A DNA stretch of 64,000 nt from Sphingomonas hengshuiensis (GTDB lineage: Bacteria > Pseudomonadota > Alphaproteobacteria > Sphingomonadales > Sphingomonadaceae). The stretch covers positions 1 to 64,000 of the forward strand of contig QFNF01000003.1 of the NCBI GenBank assembly GCA_003240755.1. The letters are read 5' to 3'. The notes below the pieces were generated by a model that was not told where the DNA came from, did no database searches, and saw only the letters and a program-made list of their open reading frames with translations. Made by a program: the position numbers and the translations under genes. Below are positions 8,934-18,671 of the stretch, one piece after another; position 1 is the stretch's first letter; the number at the start of each line of letters is the position of its first letter.

Positions 8934-9659
8934 ATGCGCACTGGCGTGATCGCGAAGAAAATGGGAATGACCCGGTTGTTCCAGGACGATGGGCGCCACG
9001 TGCCCGTCACCGTCCTGCAACTGGAGGACGTGCAGGTCGTCGCCCGTCGTGAGAAGGATCGTGACGGTTACGTCGCGGTGCAGCTCGGCGCCGGCGTCGC
9101 CAAGGCGAAGAACGTCGCCAAGCCGCAGCGCGGCCATTTCGGCAAGGCCGAAGTGGCCCCGAAGGCGCGGGTGGTCGAATTCCGCGTGGCGGAAGATGCG
9201 CTGCTGGACGTGGGTGCCACGATCGCGGCGGATCACTTCGTCGCCGGCCAGATGGTCGACGTGTCGGGCCGCACGCAGGGCAAGGGCTTTGCCGGCGCCA
9301 TGAAGCGCTGGGGCTTCGGCGGTCTGCGCGCGACGCACGGCGTGTCGGTGTCGCACCGTTCGCACGGTTCGACCGGCCAGCGTCAGGATCCGGGCAAGGT
9401 CTTCAAGAACAAGAAGATGGCCGGCCACATGGGCGACCGTAACCGCACGCAGCAGAATCTGCAGGTCGTGTCGACCGACGTCGAGCGCGGGCTGATCTTC
9501 ATCAAGGGTTCGGTGCCCGGTCACAAGGGCACCTGGCTGACGGTCAAGGACGCGGTAAAGGTCGCGCGCCATGCCGACGCGCCGTATCCCGCCGGTCTGA
9601 AGAGCGCCAACAGCAACGACGCCGCCGTGATCGCGGCGACCGACGGCCAGGAGGGCTGA
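8934..9659 (+). CDS. rplC: 50S ribosomal protein L3
   Basis: A 241-residue protein starting [20 protein letters not shown] after TTGGAGGAG. Conserved elements include [35 protein letters not shown] and [16 protein letters not shown] (the loop reaching the peptidyl-transferase centre). It is about 30 residues longer than the E. coli protein, owing mainly to a Lys/Ala-rich C-terminal tail. It is 3 bases from rplD. Confidence 0.97.
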   Translation: MRTGVIAKKMGMTRLFQDDGRHVPVTVLQLEDVQVVARREKDRDGYVAVQLGAGVAKAKNVAKPQRGHFGKAEVAPKARVVEFRVAEDALLDVGATIAADHFVAGQMVDVSGRTQGKGFAGAMKRWGFGGLRATHGVSVSHRSHGSTGQRQDPGKVFKNKKMAGHMGDRNRTQQNLQVVSTDVERGLIFIKGSVPGHKGTWLTVKDAVKVARHADAPYPAGLKSANSNDAAVIAATDGQEG

Positions 9660-9662
9660 TCC

Positions 9663-10289
9663 ATGAAGGTCAAGGTACAGACCCTCGATGCCGTCGAAAA
9701 TGGCGACATCGAGCTGAACGACGAGGTGTTCGGCCTCGATCCGCGTGCGGACATCCTGCACCGGGTCGTGACGTGGCAGCTCGAAAAGCGTCGCGGCACC
9801 GCCCGCGGCACCCGCGAGCGTGCCGACGTCGCCCGCTCGGGCAAGAAGCTGGGTCGCCAGAAGGGCGGCGGCGTCGCCCGTCACGGCGATCGTCGAGCGC
9901 CGGTGTTCATCGGCGGCGGCAAGGCGCACGGCGCCCGCGTCCGTGACTTCAACCCCGGCCTGAACAAGAAGGTTCGCGCGCTGGGCCTGAAGATGGCGCT
10001 GTCGAGCCATGCCAAGGCGGGTTCGCTGGTCGTTCTCGACGGGCTGACGGTTGCGGACGGCAAGACCCAGGTCCTGCTCGGCAACCTGTCGAAGCTCGGC
10101 TTCGGCAAGACGTCGCTGGTGATCGATGGCGACGCCGTCGAGAACAGCTTCGCGCTGGCCGCCCGCAACCTGCGCCAGGTCAATGTCCTGCCCGCCGGTG
10201 GCGCGAACGTCTATGACATCCTGAAGCACGACACGCTGGTGCTGACCCGCGCCGCCGTCGAAAAGCTGGAGGCCCGCTTCAATGGCTAA
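9663..10289 (+). CDS. rplD: 50S ribosomal protein L4
   Basis: A 208-residue protein with the long tunnel loop motif [19 protein letters not shown] and [15 protein letters not shown] continuation, and the C-terminal [19 protein letters not shown]. In enterobacteria L4 also represses its own S10 operon; whether that applies here is unknown. It overlaps rplW by 8 bases, implying translational coupling. Confidence 0.97.
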   Translation: MKVKVQTLDAVENGDIELNDEVFGLDPRADILHRVVTWQLEKRRGTARGTRERADVARSGKKLGRQKGGGVARHGDRRAPVFIGGGKAHGARVRDFNPGLNKKVRALGLKMALSSHAKAGSLVVLDGLTVADGKTQVLLGNLSKLGFGKTSLVIDGDAVENSFALAARNLRQVNVLPAGGANVYDILKHDTLVLTRAAVEKLEARFNG

Positions 10290-10596
10290 GCAGCAGTCGG
10301 CTATCGACATCCGTCACTATGACGTGGTGCTTAGCCCCCACATCACCGAAAAGGCGACGATGCTCTCCGAGCATAACGCCGTCGTCTTCAAGGTCGCGAA
10401 CAAGGCGTCGAAGCCGGAGATCAAGGCAGCGGTCGAAGCGCTGTTCAACGTCACCGTCACCGGCGTGAACACGATCGTGACCAAGGGCAAGACCAAGAAG
10501 TGGAAGGGCGCGCCCTACACCCGGTCGGACTTCAAGAAGGCGATCGTGACCCTGGCCGAGGGCCAGTCGATCGACATTACCGAGGGGGCCAAGTAA
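10282..10596 (+). CDS. rplW: 50S ribosomal protein L23
   Basis: A 104-residue protein with [17 protein letters not shown] and [19 protein letters not shown]23 sits at the tunnel exit and docks trigger factor and SRP. Its start overlaps the rplD stop, and rplB starts one base after its stop. Confidence 0.97.
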   Translation: MAKQQSAIDIRHYDVVLSPHITEKATMLSEHNAVVFKVANKASKPEIKAAVEALFNVTVTGVNTIVTKGKTKKWKGAPYTRSDFKKAIVTLAEGQSIDITEGAK

Positions 10597-10597
10597 C

Positions 10598-11449
10598 ATG
10601 GCACTCAAGCAATATAACCCGACCACGCCGTCGCAGCGTGGCCTGGTCCTGATCGACCGTTCGGCGCTGTACAAGGGTCGCCCGGTCAAGTCGCTGACCG
10701 AAGGCAAGACCAAGACCGGCGGGCGCAACAACAAGGGCCATGTGACCTCGCGCGGCATCGCCGGCGGTCACAAGCAGCGCTACCGCATCATCGACTTCAA
10801 GCGTCGGCTGTGGGACGTCGAGGGCACCGTGGAGCGGATCGAATATGATCCCAACCGCACCGCCTTCATCGCGCTCATCAACTATGGTGCGGACGAAGCG
10901 GGCAAGGACCGCGTCGCCTACATCATCGCGCCGCAGCGTCTGAACGTCGGCGACAAGGTGATCGCGGGCAAGAAGACCGACGTGAAGCCGGGCAACGCGA
11001 TGGAACTGGGCCAGGTGCCGGTCGGCACGATCGTCCACAACATCGAGATGAAGCCGGGCAAGGGCGGTCAGATCGCGCGTTCGGCCGGCACCTATGTGCA
11101 GGTCGTCGGCCGCGACAAGGGCATGGTCATCGTCCGCCTGAATTCGGGCGAGCAGCGCTACATCCACGCCGCCTGCATGGCGACGATCGGTGCGGTGTCG
11201 AACCCCGACAACCAGAACCAGAATCTGGGCAAGGCCGGCCGCAACCGCTGGAAGGGCATCCGCCCGCTGACCCGTGGTGTCGCCAAGAACCCGGTCGACC
11301 ACCCGCATGGCGGTGGTGAAGGCCGGACCTCGGGCGGCCGTCACCCGGTCACGCCGTGGGGCAAGCCGACCAAGGGCGCGCGCACGCGGCACAACAAGGC
11401 GACGGACAAGATGATTATCCGTAGCCGTCACGCGAAGAAGAAGGGCTAA
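10598..11449 (+). CDS. rplB: 50S ribosomal protein L2
   Basis: A 283-residue protein starting [16 protein letters not shown]. It has the OB/SH3 core and the conserved [19 protein letters not shown] loop near the C-terminus that includes the essential His close to the peptidyl-transferase centre. It ends in a Lys/Arg tail. It is slightly longer than the usual 275 or so residues. Confidence 0.97.
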   Translation: MALKQYNPTTPSQRGLVLIDRSALYKGRPVKSLTEGKTKTGGRNNKGHVTSRGIAGGHKQRYRIIDFKRRLWDVEGTVERIEYDPNRTAFIALINYGADEAGKDRVAYIIAPQRLNVGDKVIAGKKTDVKPGNAMELGQVPVGTIVHNIEMKPGKGGQIARSAGTYVQVVGRDKGMVIVRLNSGEQRYIHAACMATIGAVSNPDNQNQNLGKAGRNRWKGIRPLTRGVAKNPVDHPHGGGEGRTSGGRHPVTPWGKPTKGARTRHNKATDKMIIRSRHAKKKG

Positions 11450-11452
11450 GCG

Positions 11453-11731
11453 ATGGCTCGTTCCGTATGGAAGGGTCCGTTCGTGGACCTCAATCTGCTG
11501 AAGAAGGCGGAAGTGGCGCAGGACGCCGGCACCCGTGCCGGCCCGATCAAGACCTGGTCGCGCCGCTCGACCATTCTCCCGCAGTTCGTCGGCCTGACGT
11601 TCAACGTCTATAACGGTCGCAAGTTCGTGCCGGTTTCGGTCAACGAGGACATGGTGGGCATGAAGCTCGGTGAGTTCGCGCCGACGCGCTTCTTCCCTGG
11701 CCACGCCGCCGACAAGAAGGGCAAGCGCTGA
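11453..11731 (+). CDS. rpsS: 30S ribosomal protein S19
   Basis: A 92-residue protein, [18 protein letters not shown] at the start, with [20 protein letters not shown] and [18 protein letters not shown]. It forms part of the 30S head with S13. Its TGA overlaps the rplV ATG by one base. Confidence 0.97.
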   Translation: MARSVWKGPFVDLNLLKKAEVAQDAGTRAGPIKTWSRRSTILPQFVGLTFNVYNGRKFVPVSVNEDMVGMKLGEFAPTRFFPGHAADKKGKR

Positions 11732-12107
11732 TGAGCAAGCAGGCAGCACCCCGCCGCGTCGGTGACAAGGAAGCCCTGGCGGTCGCGACGCAGGTTCGCG
11801 GCTCGGCGCAGAAGCTGAACCTCGTCGCCGCGCTGATCCGCAACCGCAAGGCCGGCGACGCGATGAACATCCTCGCCTTCTCGAAGAAGGCGATGGCGGT
11901 CGATGTCCGCAAGTGCCTCGCCTCGGCGATCGCGAATGCGGAAAACAACCACAACCTCGACGTCGACGCGCTCGTCGTCAAGGAAGCCTCGGTCGGCAAG
12001 TCGATCACGATGAAGCGTTTCGCGACCCGCGGTCGCGGCAAGTCGACGCGCATCCTGAAGCCGTTCAGCCGTGTGCGCATCGTCGTGTCCGAGGTGGAGG
12101 AAGCGTA

Positions 12108-12108
<1 letters not shown>
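11731..12108 (+). CDS. rplV: 50S ribosomal protein L22
   Basis: A 125-residue protein with [20 protein letters not shown] and the beta-hairpin tip region [19 protein letters not shown], which lines the exit tunnel near the macrolide site. It is coupled to rpsS and rpsC by one-base overlaps. Confidence 0.97.
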
Positions 12109-12818
<710 letters not shown>

Positions 12819-12830
12819 GGATGATGTGAG

Positions 12831-13262
12831 ATGCTGCAACCAAAGCGCACCAAGTTCCGCAAGGCCTTCAAGGGCCGCATCCATGGCGATGCCAAGGGCG
12901 GTACGTCGCTGAACTTCGGGTCGTACGGCCTGAAGGCGATGGAGCCCGAGCGGATCACCGCCCGTCAGATCGAAGCGGCCCGCCGCGCGATCACCCGTCA
13001 CATCAAGCGCCAGGGTCGCCTGTGGATCCGGATCTTCCCGGATCTGCCGGTGTCGTCGAAGCCTGCCGAAGTCCGCATGGGCTCGGGCAAGGGTTCGCCC
13101 GAATTCTGGGTCGCCCGCGTCAAGCCGGGCCGTATCCTGTTCGAACTGGACGGCGTGCCCGGCCCGCTCGCCGCGGAAGCGTTCTCGCGCGCCGCGATGA
13201 AGCTGCCGATCGCGGTCAAGGTCGTTGCCCGTCTGGGCGACACCTCGCACCTGGAGGGTTGA
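12831..13262 (+). CDS. rplP: 50S ribosomal protein L16
   Basis: A 143-residue protein starting [16 protein letters not shown], with [19 protein letters not shown], the [19 protein letters not shown] loop (which includes the Arg hydroxylated in some bacteria) and [15 protein letters not shown]. It organises the tRNA-binding sites of the large subunit. It lies 12 bases after rpsC and 2 before rpmC. Confidence 0.97.
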   Translation: MLQPKRTKFRKAFKGRIHGDAKGGTSLNFGSYGLKAMEPERITARQIEAARRAITRHIKRQGRLWIRIFPDLPVSSKPAEVRMGSGKGSPEFWVARVKPGRILFELDGVPGPLAAEAFSRAAMKLPIAVKVVARLGDTSHLEG

Positions 13263-13264
13263 AA

Positions 13265-13468
13265 ATGACGAAGGCAACCGATCTTCGCGCCAAGAGCGAC
13301 GACCAACTGGTTGAGGAACTGTCGAGCCTGAAGCGTGAGGCGTTCAACCTCCGCTTCCAGGCGGCGACCAGCCAGTTGGAAAAGCCGACCCGCGTGAAGG
13401 AGGTCCGTCGCGACATCGCGCGGATCAAGACGCTGCAGGGCGAGCGTTCGCGCTCGTCCGACAAGTAA
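13265..13468 (+). CDS. rpmC: 50S ribosomal protein L29
   Basis: A 67-residue helical-hairpin protein: [20 protein letters not shown], then [20 protein letters not shown] and the [10 protein letters not shown] helix. The ATG at 13265, 2 bases after the rplP stop, is preceded by GGAGG inside rplP. It binds beside L23 at the tunnel exit. Confidence 0.95.
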   Translation: MTKATDLRAKSDDQLVEELSSLKREAFNLRFQAATSQLEKPTRVKEVRRDIARIKTLQGERSRSSDK

Positions 13469-13479
13469 GGACGAGAGAC

Positions 13480-13752
13480 ATGCCGAAGCGCGTGCTGACC
13501 GGGATGATCGTCTCGGACAAGACCGACAAGACGGTGGTGGTCAAGGTGGAGCGGAAGGTCAAGCACCCGCTCTATGGCAAGATCATCCGCCGTTCGAAGA
13601 AGTATCATGCCCATGACGAGGGCAACGAGTATCGCGAAGGCGAGACCGTGCGCATCGAAGAGACCGCGCCGATCTCGAAGCTGAAGACCTGGAAGGTGAT
13701 CGAGCGGGTCAACACCCACGCGACGCCGGCGGAAGTCGCGGCTGAGGCGTAA
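13480..13752 (+). CDS. rpsQ: 30S ribosomal protein S17
   Basis: A 90-residue OB-fold protein: [40 protein letters not shown] and [19 protein letters not shown]. It binds the 5' domain of 16S rRNA. It closes the first co-directional run; a 216-base gap with a GC hairpin follows. Confidence 0.96.
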   Translation: MPKRVLTGMIVSDKTDKTVVVKVERKVKHPLYGKIIRRSKKYHAHDEGNEYREGETVRIEETAPISKLKTWKVIERVNTHATPAEVAAEA

Positions 13753-13761
13753 GCCTTCGCA

Positions 13762-13789
13762 GGGGCGGGGGCTTCGCGGTCCCCGCCCC
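13762..13789 (+). terminator. GC-rich hairpin after rpsQ
   Basis: GGGGCGGGG (13762-13770) pairs with CCCCGCCCC (13781-13789) 10 bases after the rpsQ stop. There is no T-tract. It may attenuate readthrough, or mark the S10/spc boundary in the 216-base gap before rplN; the rest of the gap shows nothing I can name. Confidence 0.4.
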
Positions 13790-13968
13790 GCACGCAATTC
13801 CGGGGTCAGACCCGGATGTGACGAACATTTGCGGGGGGGCGCTTGCCTTTTCGCCATGGGGCGGTTAATGGGCCGCTCCCCCCGGCGCGGTATGCCCGCA
13901 GCCGGGGGTTCATTTTTAGCAGGCGGGGTCCGGTCGGAATCGGCCCCATAGGGTAGGGAATCGCATCC

Positions 13969-14337
13969 ATGATCCAGATGCAATCCAATCTCGACGTCGC
14001 AGACAACAGCGGCGCGAAGCGGGTGCAGTGCATCAAGGTGCTGGGCGGCTCGAAGCGCCGCACGGCCGGCGTTGGCGACGTCATCGTCGTCAGCATCAAG
14101 GAAGCCGCTCCGCGCGGCCGCGTGAAGAAGGGTGACGTGCACCGCGCCGTCATCGTTCGGACCGCCAAGGACATCCGTCGCACCGACGGTTCGGTGATCC
14201 GTTTCGACGGCAACGCCGCGGTGCTGGTCAACAAGAACGAGGAGCCGATCGGCACCCGTATCTTTGGCCCGGTGGTCCGCGAGCTGCGCTCGAAGGGCTT
14301 CATGAAGATCATCTCGCTCGCCCCTGAGGTGCTGTAA
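13969..14337 (+). CDS. rplN: 50S ribosomal protein L14
   Basis: A 122-residue protein: [61 protein letters not shown] and FGPVVRELR. It contacts L19 at a subunit bridge. It is first of the spc group; its stop overlaps the rplX ATG. Confidence 0.97.
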   Translation: MIQMQSNLDVADNSGAKRVQCIKVLGGSKRRTAGVGDVIVVSIKEAAPRGRVKKGDVHRAVIVRTAKDIRRTDGSVIRFDGNAAVLVNKNEEPIGTRIFGPVVRELRSKGFMKIISLAPEVL

Positions 14338-14651
14338 TGGCTGCTGCGAAGATCAAGAAGGGCGATACCGTGATCGTCCTGTCGGGCAAGGATAAGGGCA
14401 AGACCGGCCAGGTCACGCAGTCGATGCCCAAGGACGGCAAGGTCGTCGTCGCCGGCGTGAACATCGCCGTGCGCCACAAGAAGCCGAACCAGGCCGACCC
14501 GCAGGGCGGTCTGGTACGTGTCGAGGCGCCGCTGCACGTCAGCAAGGTCGCGCATGTCGTCGACGGCAAGCCGACCCGCGTGCGCTTCGAAGTGCGCGAC
14601 GGCAAGAAGGTCCGGGTCGCCGTGAAGGGCGGGGAGGTCATCAATGGCTGA
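14337..14651 (+). CDS. rplX: 50S ribosomal protein L24
   Basis: A 104-residue KOW-domain protein ([20 protein letters not shown]) with [16 protein letters not shown]. It initiates 50S assembly. It overlaps rplN by one base and rplE by 8, implying coupled translation. Confidence 0.97.
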   Translation: MAAAKIKKGDTVIVLSGKDKGKTGQVTQSMPKDGKVVVAGVNIAVRHKKPNQADPQGGLVRVEAPLHVSKVAHVVDGKPTRVRFEVRDGKKVRVAVKGGEVING

Positions 14652-15228
14652 TAAGTACACGCCGCGCATGAAGTCGATCTATGACGATCGCATCGTGAAG
14701 GCGATGACCGAGAAGTTCGGTTACAAGAACGCGCTCGAAGTGCCCCGGCTCGAGAAGATCGTGCTGAACATGGGCGTCGGCGAGGCGACCCAGGACAAGA
14801 AGAAGGTCGAGCAGGCCGCTTCGGAAATGGAGCTGATCGCCGGCCAGAAGCCCGTCGTCACCAAGGCGAAGAAGTCGATCGCGCAGTTCAAGCTGCGCGA
14901 AGGCATGGCGATCGGCTGCAAGGTCACGCTGCGCCGCGAGCGGATGTACGAATTCCTCGACCGCTTCATCACCATCGCGCTTCCCCGCGTTCGCGACTTT
15001 CGTGGCCTGAACCCGAAGTCGTTCGACGGCCGTGGCAACTATGCCTGCGGCATCAAGGAACAGATCGTGTTCCCCGAAATCAACTATGACCGCATCGACA
15101 AGGTGCGCGGCATGGATGTGATCGTGACCACCACCGCCAAGACCGACGAAGAGGCTCGCGAGCTTCTGCGTCTGTTCGGTTTCCCGTTCCCGCAGGAAGC
15201 GGAAGCCGAGGAAAAGAAGGCGGCATAA
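14644..15228 (+). CDS. rplE: 50S ribosomal protein L5
   Basis: A 194-residue protein with [40 protein letters not shown], the [20 protein letters not shown] loop and [20 protein letters not shown]. It binds 5S rRNA and P-site tRNA. It has an Ala/Glu-rich C-terminal tail of about ten residues beyond the E. coli length. Confidence 0.97.
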   Translation: MADKYTPRMKSIYDDRIVKAMTEKFGYKNALEVPRLEKIVLNMGVGEATQDKKKVEQAASEMELIAGQKPVVTKAKKSIAQFKLREGMAIGCKVTLRRERMYEFLDRFITIALPRVRDFRGLNPKSFDGRGNYACGIKEQIVFPEINYDRIDKVRGMDVIVTTTAKTDEEARELLRLFGFPFPQEAEAEEKKAA

Positions 15229-15234
15229 CCAAAA

Positions 15235-15258
15235 CCGCTCCCCGTCGCCGGGGAGCGG
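15235..15258 (+). other. Intercistronic hairpin between rplE and rpsN
   Basis: CCGCTCCCC (15235-15243) pairs with GGGGAGCGG (15250-15258), a perfect 9-bp stem 6 bases past the rplE stop. No T-tract; probably a stability or polarity element inside the operon. Confidence 0.45.
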
Positions 15259-15289
15259 CCTGTGCTTTATTGGAAGAGAGCTTAAGTCC

Positions 15290-15595
15290 ATGGCGAAACT
15301 GAGTTCCGTGAACAAGAACGAGCGTCGGCGCGCGCTCGTCAAGAAGTACGCGCCCAAATATGCGAAGCTGAAGGCGATCGCAGCCGACCAGTCGCTCGAC
15401 GAGACCGAGCGTCTGATCGCGCGGCTGAAGATGGCCGAGATTCCCCGCAACGGGAATCCGACCCGCATCCGCAACCGTTGCGAGCTGACGGGGCGTCCCC
15501 GCGGCTATTATCGCAAGTTCCGTCTCGCCCGCGTCATGCTGCGGGAACTGGCCAATAAGGGCCTGATCCCCGGCGTCACGAAGTCGAGCTGGTAA
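15290..15595 (+). CDS. rpsN: 30S ribosomal protein S14 (zinc-free long form)
   Basis: A 101-residue protein starting [20 protein letters not shown] with [20 protein letters not shown] and [15 protein letters not shown]. It is the long C-minus form: the CxxC pairs of the zinc form are absent. It is part of the 30S head with S3 and S10. Confidence 0.97.
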   Translation: MAKLSSVNKNERRRALVKKYAPKYAKLKAIAADQSLDETERLIARLKMAEIPRNGNPTRIRNRCELTGRPRGYYRKFRLARVMLRELANKGLIPGVTKSSW

Positions 15596-15606
15596 GGAAC
15601 ACAGCA

Positions 15607-16002
15607 ATGGCATTGACCGATCCCCTGGGTGACATGCTCACCCGCATCCGCAACGGCCAGCGCGCGCGCAAGGACAGCGTCCTGACGCCCGCCAGCAAGT
15701 TGCGGGCCCGCGTGCTCGACGTGCTGCAGCGCGAGGGCTATATCCGTGGCTACAGCGAAGAGCAGATGGGCCCCGCGGCCGGCATCCGCATCGAGCTGAA
15801 GTATTTCGAAGGCCAGCCGGCGATCAAGCACGTCGCGCGCGTCTCGAAGCCCGGCCGCCGCGTCTATTCGGGTTCGCAGGAACTGCCGAAGGTGCGCAAC
15901 GGCCTTGGCATCACCATCGTCTCGACGCCGCGTGGCGTTCTGTCCGACGCCGAAGCGCGCGAACAGAATGTCGGTGGCGAAGTCCTCGCGGAGGTCTTCT
16001 GA
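15607..16002 (+). CDS. rpsH: 30S ribosomal protein S8
   Basis: A 131-residue protein: [20 protein letters not shown], then [20 protein letters not shown] and [20 protein letters not shown]. In E. coli S8 represses the spc operon; that is not shown here. Its stop overlaps the rplF ATG. Confidence 0.97.
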   Translation: MALTDPLGDMLTRIRNGQRARKDSVLTPASKLRARVLDVLQREGYIRGYSEEQMGPAAGIRIELKYFEGQPAIKHVARVSKPGRRVYSGSQELPKVRNGLGITIVSTPRGVLSDAEAREQNVGGEVLAEVF

Positions 16003-16535
16003 TGAGCCGCATCGGTAAGAAGGCGGTCCCGGTTCCGGCCGGCGTCACCGCCAACATCGCAGGGCGCGAGCTGAGCGTGAAGGGCCCGAAGGGCACGCTG
16101 ACGCTGCCGCTGGCCGACGACATCGCCTATGCCGTCGAAGGCGACACCATCTCGGTGCAGCCGGCCAACGACACCAAGCGCGCCCGCGCGTTCTGGGGCA
16201 TGCAGCGTACGCTCGTGCAGAACCTGATTACCGGCGTGACGACCGGCTTCACCAAGAAGCTGCTCATCACCGGTGTCGGCTATCGTGCCGCGGCGCAGGG
16301 CAAGAACCTGAAGCTGCAGCTCGGCTACAGCCACGACGTCAACATCGACGTGCCGGAAGGCATCGAGATCAAGACGCCCGATCAGACCACGATCGAAATC
16401 AGCGGGATCGACAAGCAGAAGGTCGGTCAGATCGCTGCCGAGATCCGTCGCTGGCGTAAGCCCGAGCCGTACAAGGGCAAGGGCATCAAGTACGACGGCG
16501 AGTTCATCTTCCGCAAGGAAGGGAAGAAGAAGTAA
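16002..16535 (+). CDS. rplF: 50S ribosomal protein L6
   Basis: A 177-residue protein with two repeated L6 folds: [40 protein letters not shown] and the C-terminal signature [19 protein letters not shown]. It lies near the sarcin-ricin loop. One-base overlaps with rpsH and rplR. Confidence 0.97.
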   Translation: MSRIGKKAVPVPAGVTANIAGRELSVKGPKGTLTLPLADDIAYAVEGDTISVQPANDTKRARAFWGMQRTLVQNLITGVTTGFTKKLLITGVGYRAAAQGKNLKLQLGYSHDVNIDVPEGIEIKTPDQTTIEISGIDKQKVGQIAAEIRRWRKPEPYKGKGIKYDGEFIFRKEGKKK

Positions 16536-16891
16536 TGACCAAGGGTCTCTCCCTCTTCGAGAAGCGCCGTCGGCGCAATCGCACCGCGCTGAAGGCGCGT
16601 TCGGGCGGCCGTGCGCGGCTGTCGATCCATCGTTCGGGCAAGCACATCTATGCCCAGGTCATCGACGACGCGGCGGGTCGCACCGTTGCTTCGGCGTCGA
16701 CGCTGGAAAAGGACGTGCGGGGCACCTCGGGCGCGAACGTCGATGCCGCCAAGGGCGTCGGTACCCGCGTTGCGGAAGCGGCGAAGGCCGCCGGCGTGAC
16801 GCAGGTCGTGTTCGACCGTGGCGGCTTCCTGTTCCACGGCCGCGTCAAGGCGCTGGCCGAGGCCGCCCGCGAAGCCGGATTGGAGTTCTAA
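16535..16891 (+). CDS. rplR: 50S ribosomal protein L18
   Basis: A 118-residue 5S-rRNA-binding protein: [40 protein letters not shown] and the C-terminal [20 protein letters not shown]. It begins on the rplF stop and ends 3 bases before rpsE. Confidence 0.97.
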   Translation: MTKGLSLFEKRRRRNRTALKARSGGRARLSIHRSGKHIYAQVIDDAAGRTVASASTLEKDVRGTSGANVDAAKGVGTRVAEAAKAAGVTQVVFDRGGFLFHGRVKALAEAAREAGLEF

Positions 16892-16894
16892 GAC

Positions 16895-17626
16895 ATGGCT
16901 GACGAAAACAATCAGGCCGAAACCCCCGCCGCCGACGTGTCGGCAGCGCCGGGTGGCGAGCAGCCGCAGGGCCGTGGTCCCCGCGGCGGTCGTGGTCGCG
17001 GCGGTCCGGGTGGTCCCGGCGGCGGCGGTCGCGGTGGTCGCGACGGCAACCGTGGCGGGCGTCGCGACGACCGTCGTGGCGGCCAGGACGATGGTGGCGA
17101 AGAGCTGATCGAAAAGCTCGTCCACATCAACCGCGTGTCGAAGACCGTGAAGGGCGGCAAGCGCTTCGGTTTCGCAGCACTCGTCGTCGTCGGCGACGGC
17201 AAGGGTCGCGTCGGTTTCGGGCATGGCAAGGCGCGCGAAGTGCCGGAAGCCATCTCGAAGGCGACCGCCGCCGCCAAGAAGGCGATGGTCCGCGTCCCGC
17301 TCAAGGACGGTCGCACGCTGCATCATGACGGCAACGGGCACTTCGGTGCCGGTCGCGTGACGGTGCGTTCGGCGCCCGCCGGTACCGGCATCATCGCCGG
17401 CGGCCCGATGCGCGCCATCTTCGAATCGCTCGGCGTCGCCGATGTCGTGACGAAGTCGGTGGGCACTTCGAACCCGTACAACATGATCCGTGCGACCTTC
17501 GAGGCGCTGAACGACCAGTCGTCGCCGAAGGCGGTGGCCCAGCGTCGCGGCAAGAAGATCGCCGACCTGCTGGGTCGCGGCGGATCGCAGACCGCCGAGG
17601 CTGATGCCGCGGCGATCGTGGAGTAA
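16895..17626 (+). CDS. rpsE: 30S ribosomal protein S5 with Gly/Arg-rich N-terminal extension
   Basis: A 243-residue protein against the usual 165 or so. The S5 core starts near residue 69 ([20 protein letters not shown]) and continues with [35 protein letters not shown] and the C-terminal RGKKIADLL. In front is a low-complexity RGG-type segment (about residues 27-66: [20 protein letters not shown] and then [12 protein letters not shown]). A short acidic tail follows the core. S5 secures translational fidelity and mRNA unwinding. The extension is probably disordered and RNA-binding; comparable ones are remembered from other sphingomonads. Confidence 0.96.
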   Translation: MADENNQAETPAADVSAAPGGEQPQGRGPRGGRGRGGPGGPGGGGRGGRDGNRGGRRDDRRGGQDDGGEELIEKLVHINRVSKTVKGGKRFGFAALVVVGDGKGRVGFGHGKAREVPEAISKATAAAKKAMVRVPLKDGRTLHHDGNGHFGAGRVTVRSAPAGTGIIAGGPMRAIFESLGVADVVTKSVGTSNPYNMIRATFEALNDQSSPKAVAQRRGKKIADLLGRGGSQTAEADAAAIVE

Positions 17627-17632
17627 CGAGCG

Positions 17633-17809
17633 ATGGCAACCGTCAAGATCACCCAGACCGGGTCGCCGATCCGCCGGACCAAGGACCAGCGCGCGACGCT
17701 GATCGGTCTCGGCCTCAACAAGATGCACAAGACCGTGGAACTGACCGACACCCCCGAGGTGCGCGGCATGATCCGCAAGGTGCAGCACATGGTGTCGGTC
17801 GAAGGCTGA
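17633..17809 (+). CDS. rpmD: 50S ribosomal protein L30
   Basis: A 58-residue protein: [20 protein letters not shown], then [20 protein letters not shown] and [16 protein letters not shown]. The [14 protein letters not shown] block and the central TPEVRGMI are the family signature. It starts 6 bases after rpsE with GAGTAACGAGCG upstream. Its place between rpsE and rplO is the classical spc order. Confidence 0.96.
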   Translation: MATVKITQTGSPIRRTKDQRATLIGLGLNKMHKTVELTDTPEVRGMIRKVQHMVSVEG

Positions 17810-17907
17810 TCGCCTTCATCTTCACCGGTGACAAATGCGGGGAAGGGGGCTAAGCGGCCCCCTTCCTCATTTATCCAGCGCGAACATAGCGAAAGCGAGT
17901 GCAGTCC

Positions 17908-18438
17908 ATGAAACTCAACGAAATCCGCGACAACGAAGGTGCCCGCAAGAGCAAGATGCGCGTCGGACGCGGCATCGGCTCGGGCAAGGGCAAGACCGCC
18001 GGTCGCGGCCAGAAGGGCCAGAAGAGCCGCGAGGGCGTCTCGATCGCCGGTTTCGAAGGCGGCCAGATGCCGCTCCACATGCGCATCCCGAAGCGCGGCT
18101 TCAACAACATCTTCGCCAAGGATTATGCCGAAGTGAACCTCGGCGCGATCCAGAAGGCGGTCGACGCCGGCAAGATCGAAGCCGGTGCCGCGCTCGATCA
18201 CGCTGCGCTCAAGGCCGCCAACCTCGCCCGTGGCGGCAAGGACGGCGTGCGTCTGCTCGGCAAGGGTGAGCTGACCGCCAGGCTGACCTTCACCGTCGCC
18301 GGTGCGTCGAAGTCGGCGATCGAGGCGGTCGAAAAGGCCGGTGGTTCGGTGTCGGTGATCGAAGTGGTCCCGGCGCACGAAAAGGCCGCCGCCAAGAAGG
18401 GCAAGACGCTCGCCGCCAAGAAGGCGGCGCACGCCTAA
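17908..18438 (+). CDS. rplO: 50S ribosomal protein L15
   Basis: A 176-residue protein: [20 protein letters not shown], then [20 protein letters not shown] and [19 protein letters not shown], with a C-terminal Lys/Ala tail. The start at ATG 17908 matches the family; a GTG at 17899 is less likely. It lies 98 bases after rpmD. Confidence 0.97.
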   Translation: MKLNEIRDNEGARKSKMRVGRGIGSGKGKTAGRGQKGQKSREGVSIAGFEGGQMPLHMRIPKRGFNNIFAKDYAEVNLGAIQKAVDAGKIEAGAALDHAALKAANLARGGKDGVRLLGKGELTARLTFTVAGASKSAIEAVEKAGGSVSVIEVVPAHEKAAAKKGKTLAAKKAAHA

Positions 18439-18445
18439 CCCGCTC

Positions 18446-18566
18446 CCGTTTGGTTCGAGTAGCGATCGAGCCTGTCGAGAGCGCGTATCGAGAACGGGGT
18501 TTCGCGTGGCGGGCCGTTCTCGACGGCCACTTCTCGACTGCGCTCGAAGTTGCTCGAACCGAACGG
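18446..18566. repeat. Palindromic intergenic element, family B
   Basis: Arms starting CCGTTTGGTTCGAGTAGCGA (18446 on) and ending CTCGAAGTTGCTCGAACCGA (to 18566) are imperfect inverted copies, each with TCGAG/CTCGA repeats and GAGAACGG/CCGTTCTC at the inner ends. The same family forms the outer arms at 32903-33162. It lies between rplO and secY, so it is transcribed within the operon and would fold in the mRNA. Confidence 0.7.
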
Positions 18567-18570
18567 ATTC

Positions 18571-18596
18571 CTAAGGGGCGTGTATCGTCCCCTTAG
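18571..18596 (+). other. Hairpin before secY
   Basis: CTAAGGGG (18571-18578) pairs perfectly with CCCCTTAG (18589-18596), loop of 10, starting five bases after the palindromic repeat and 75 bases before secY. No T-tract. Confidence 0.4.
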
Positions 18597-18671
18597 ACAT
18601 CCCGGCAGCAACCCCTATATGGTCGCCGGGGGGTGGGCTTGCGGCCCGCCAGCATCATTCGGGACAAATCC

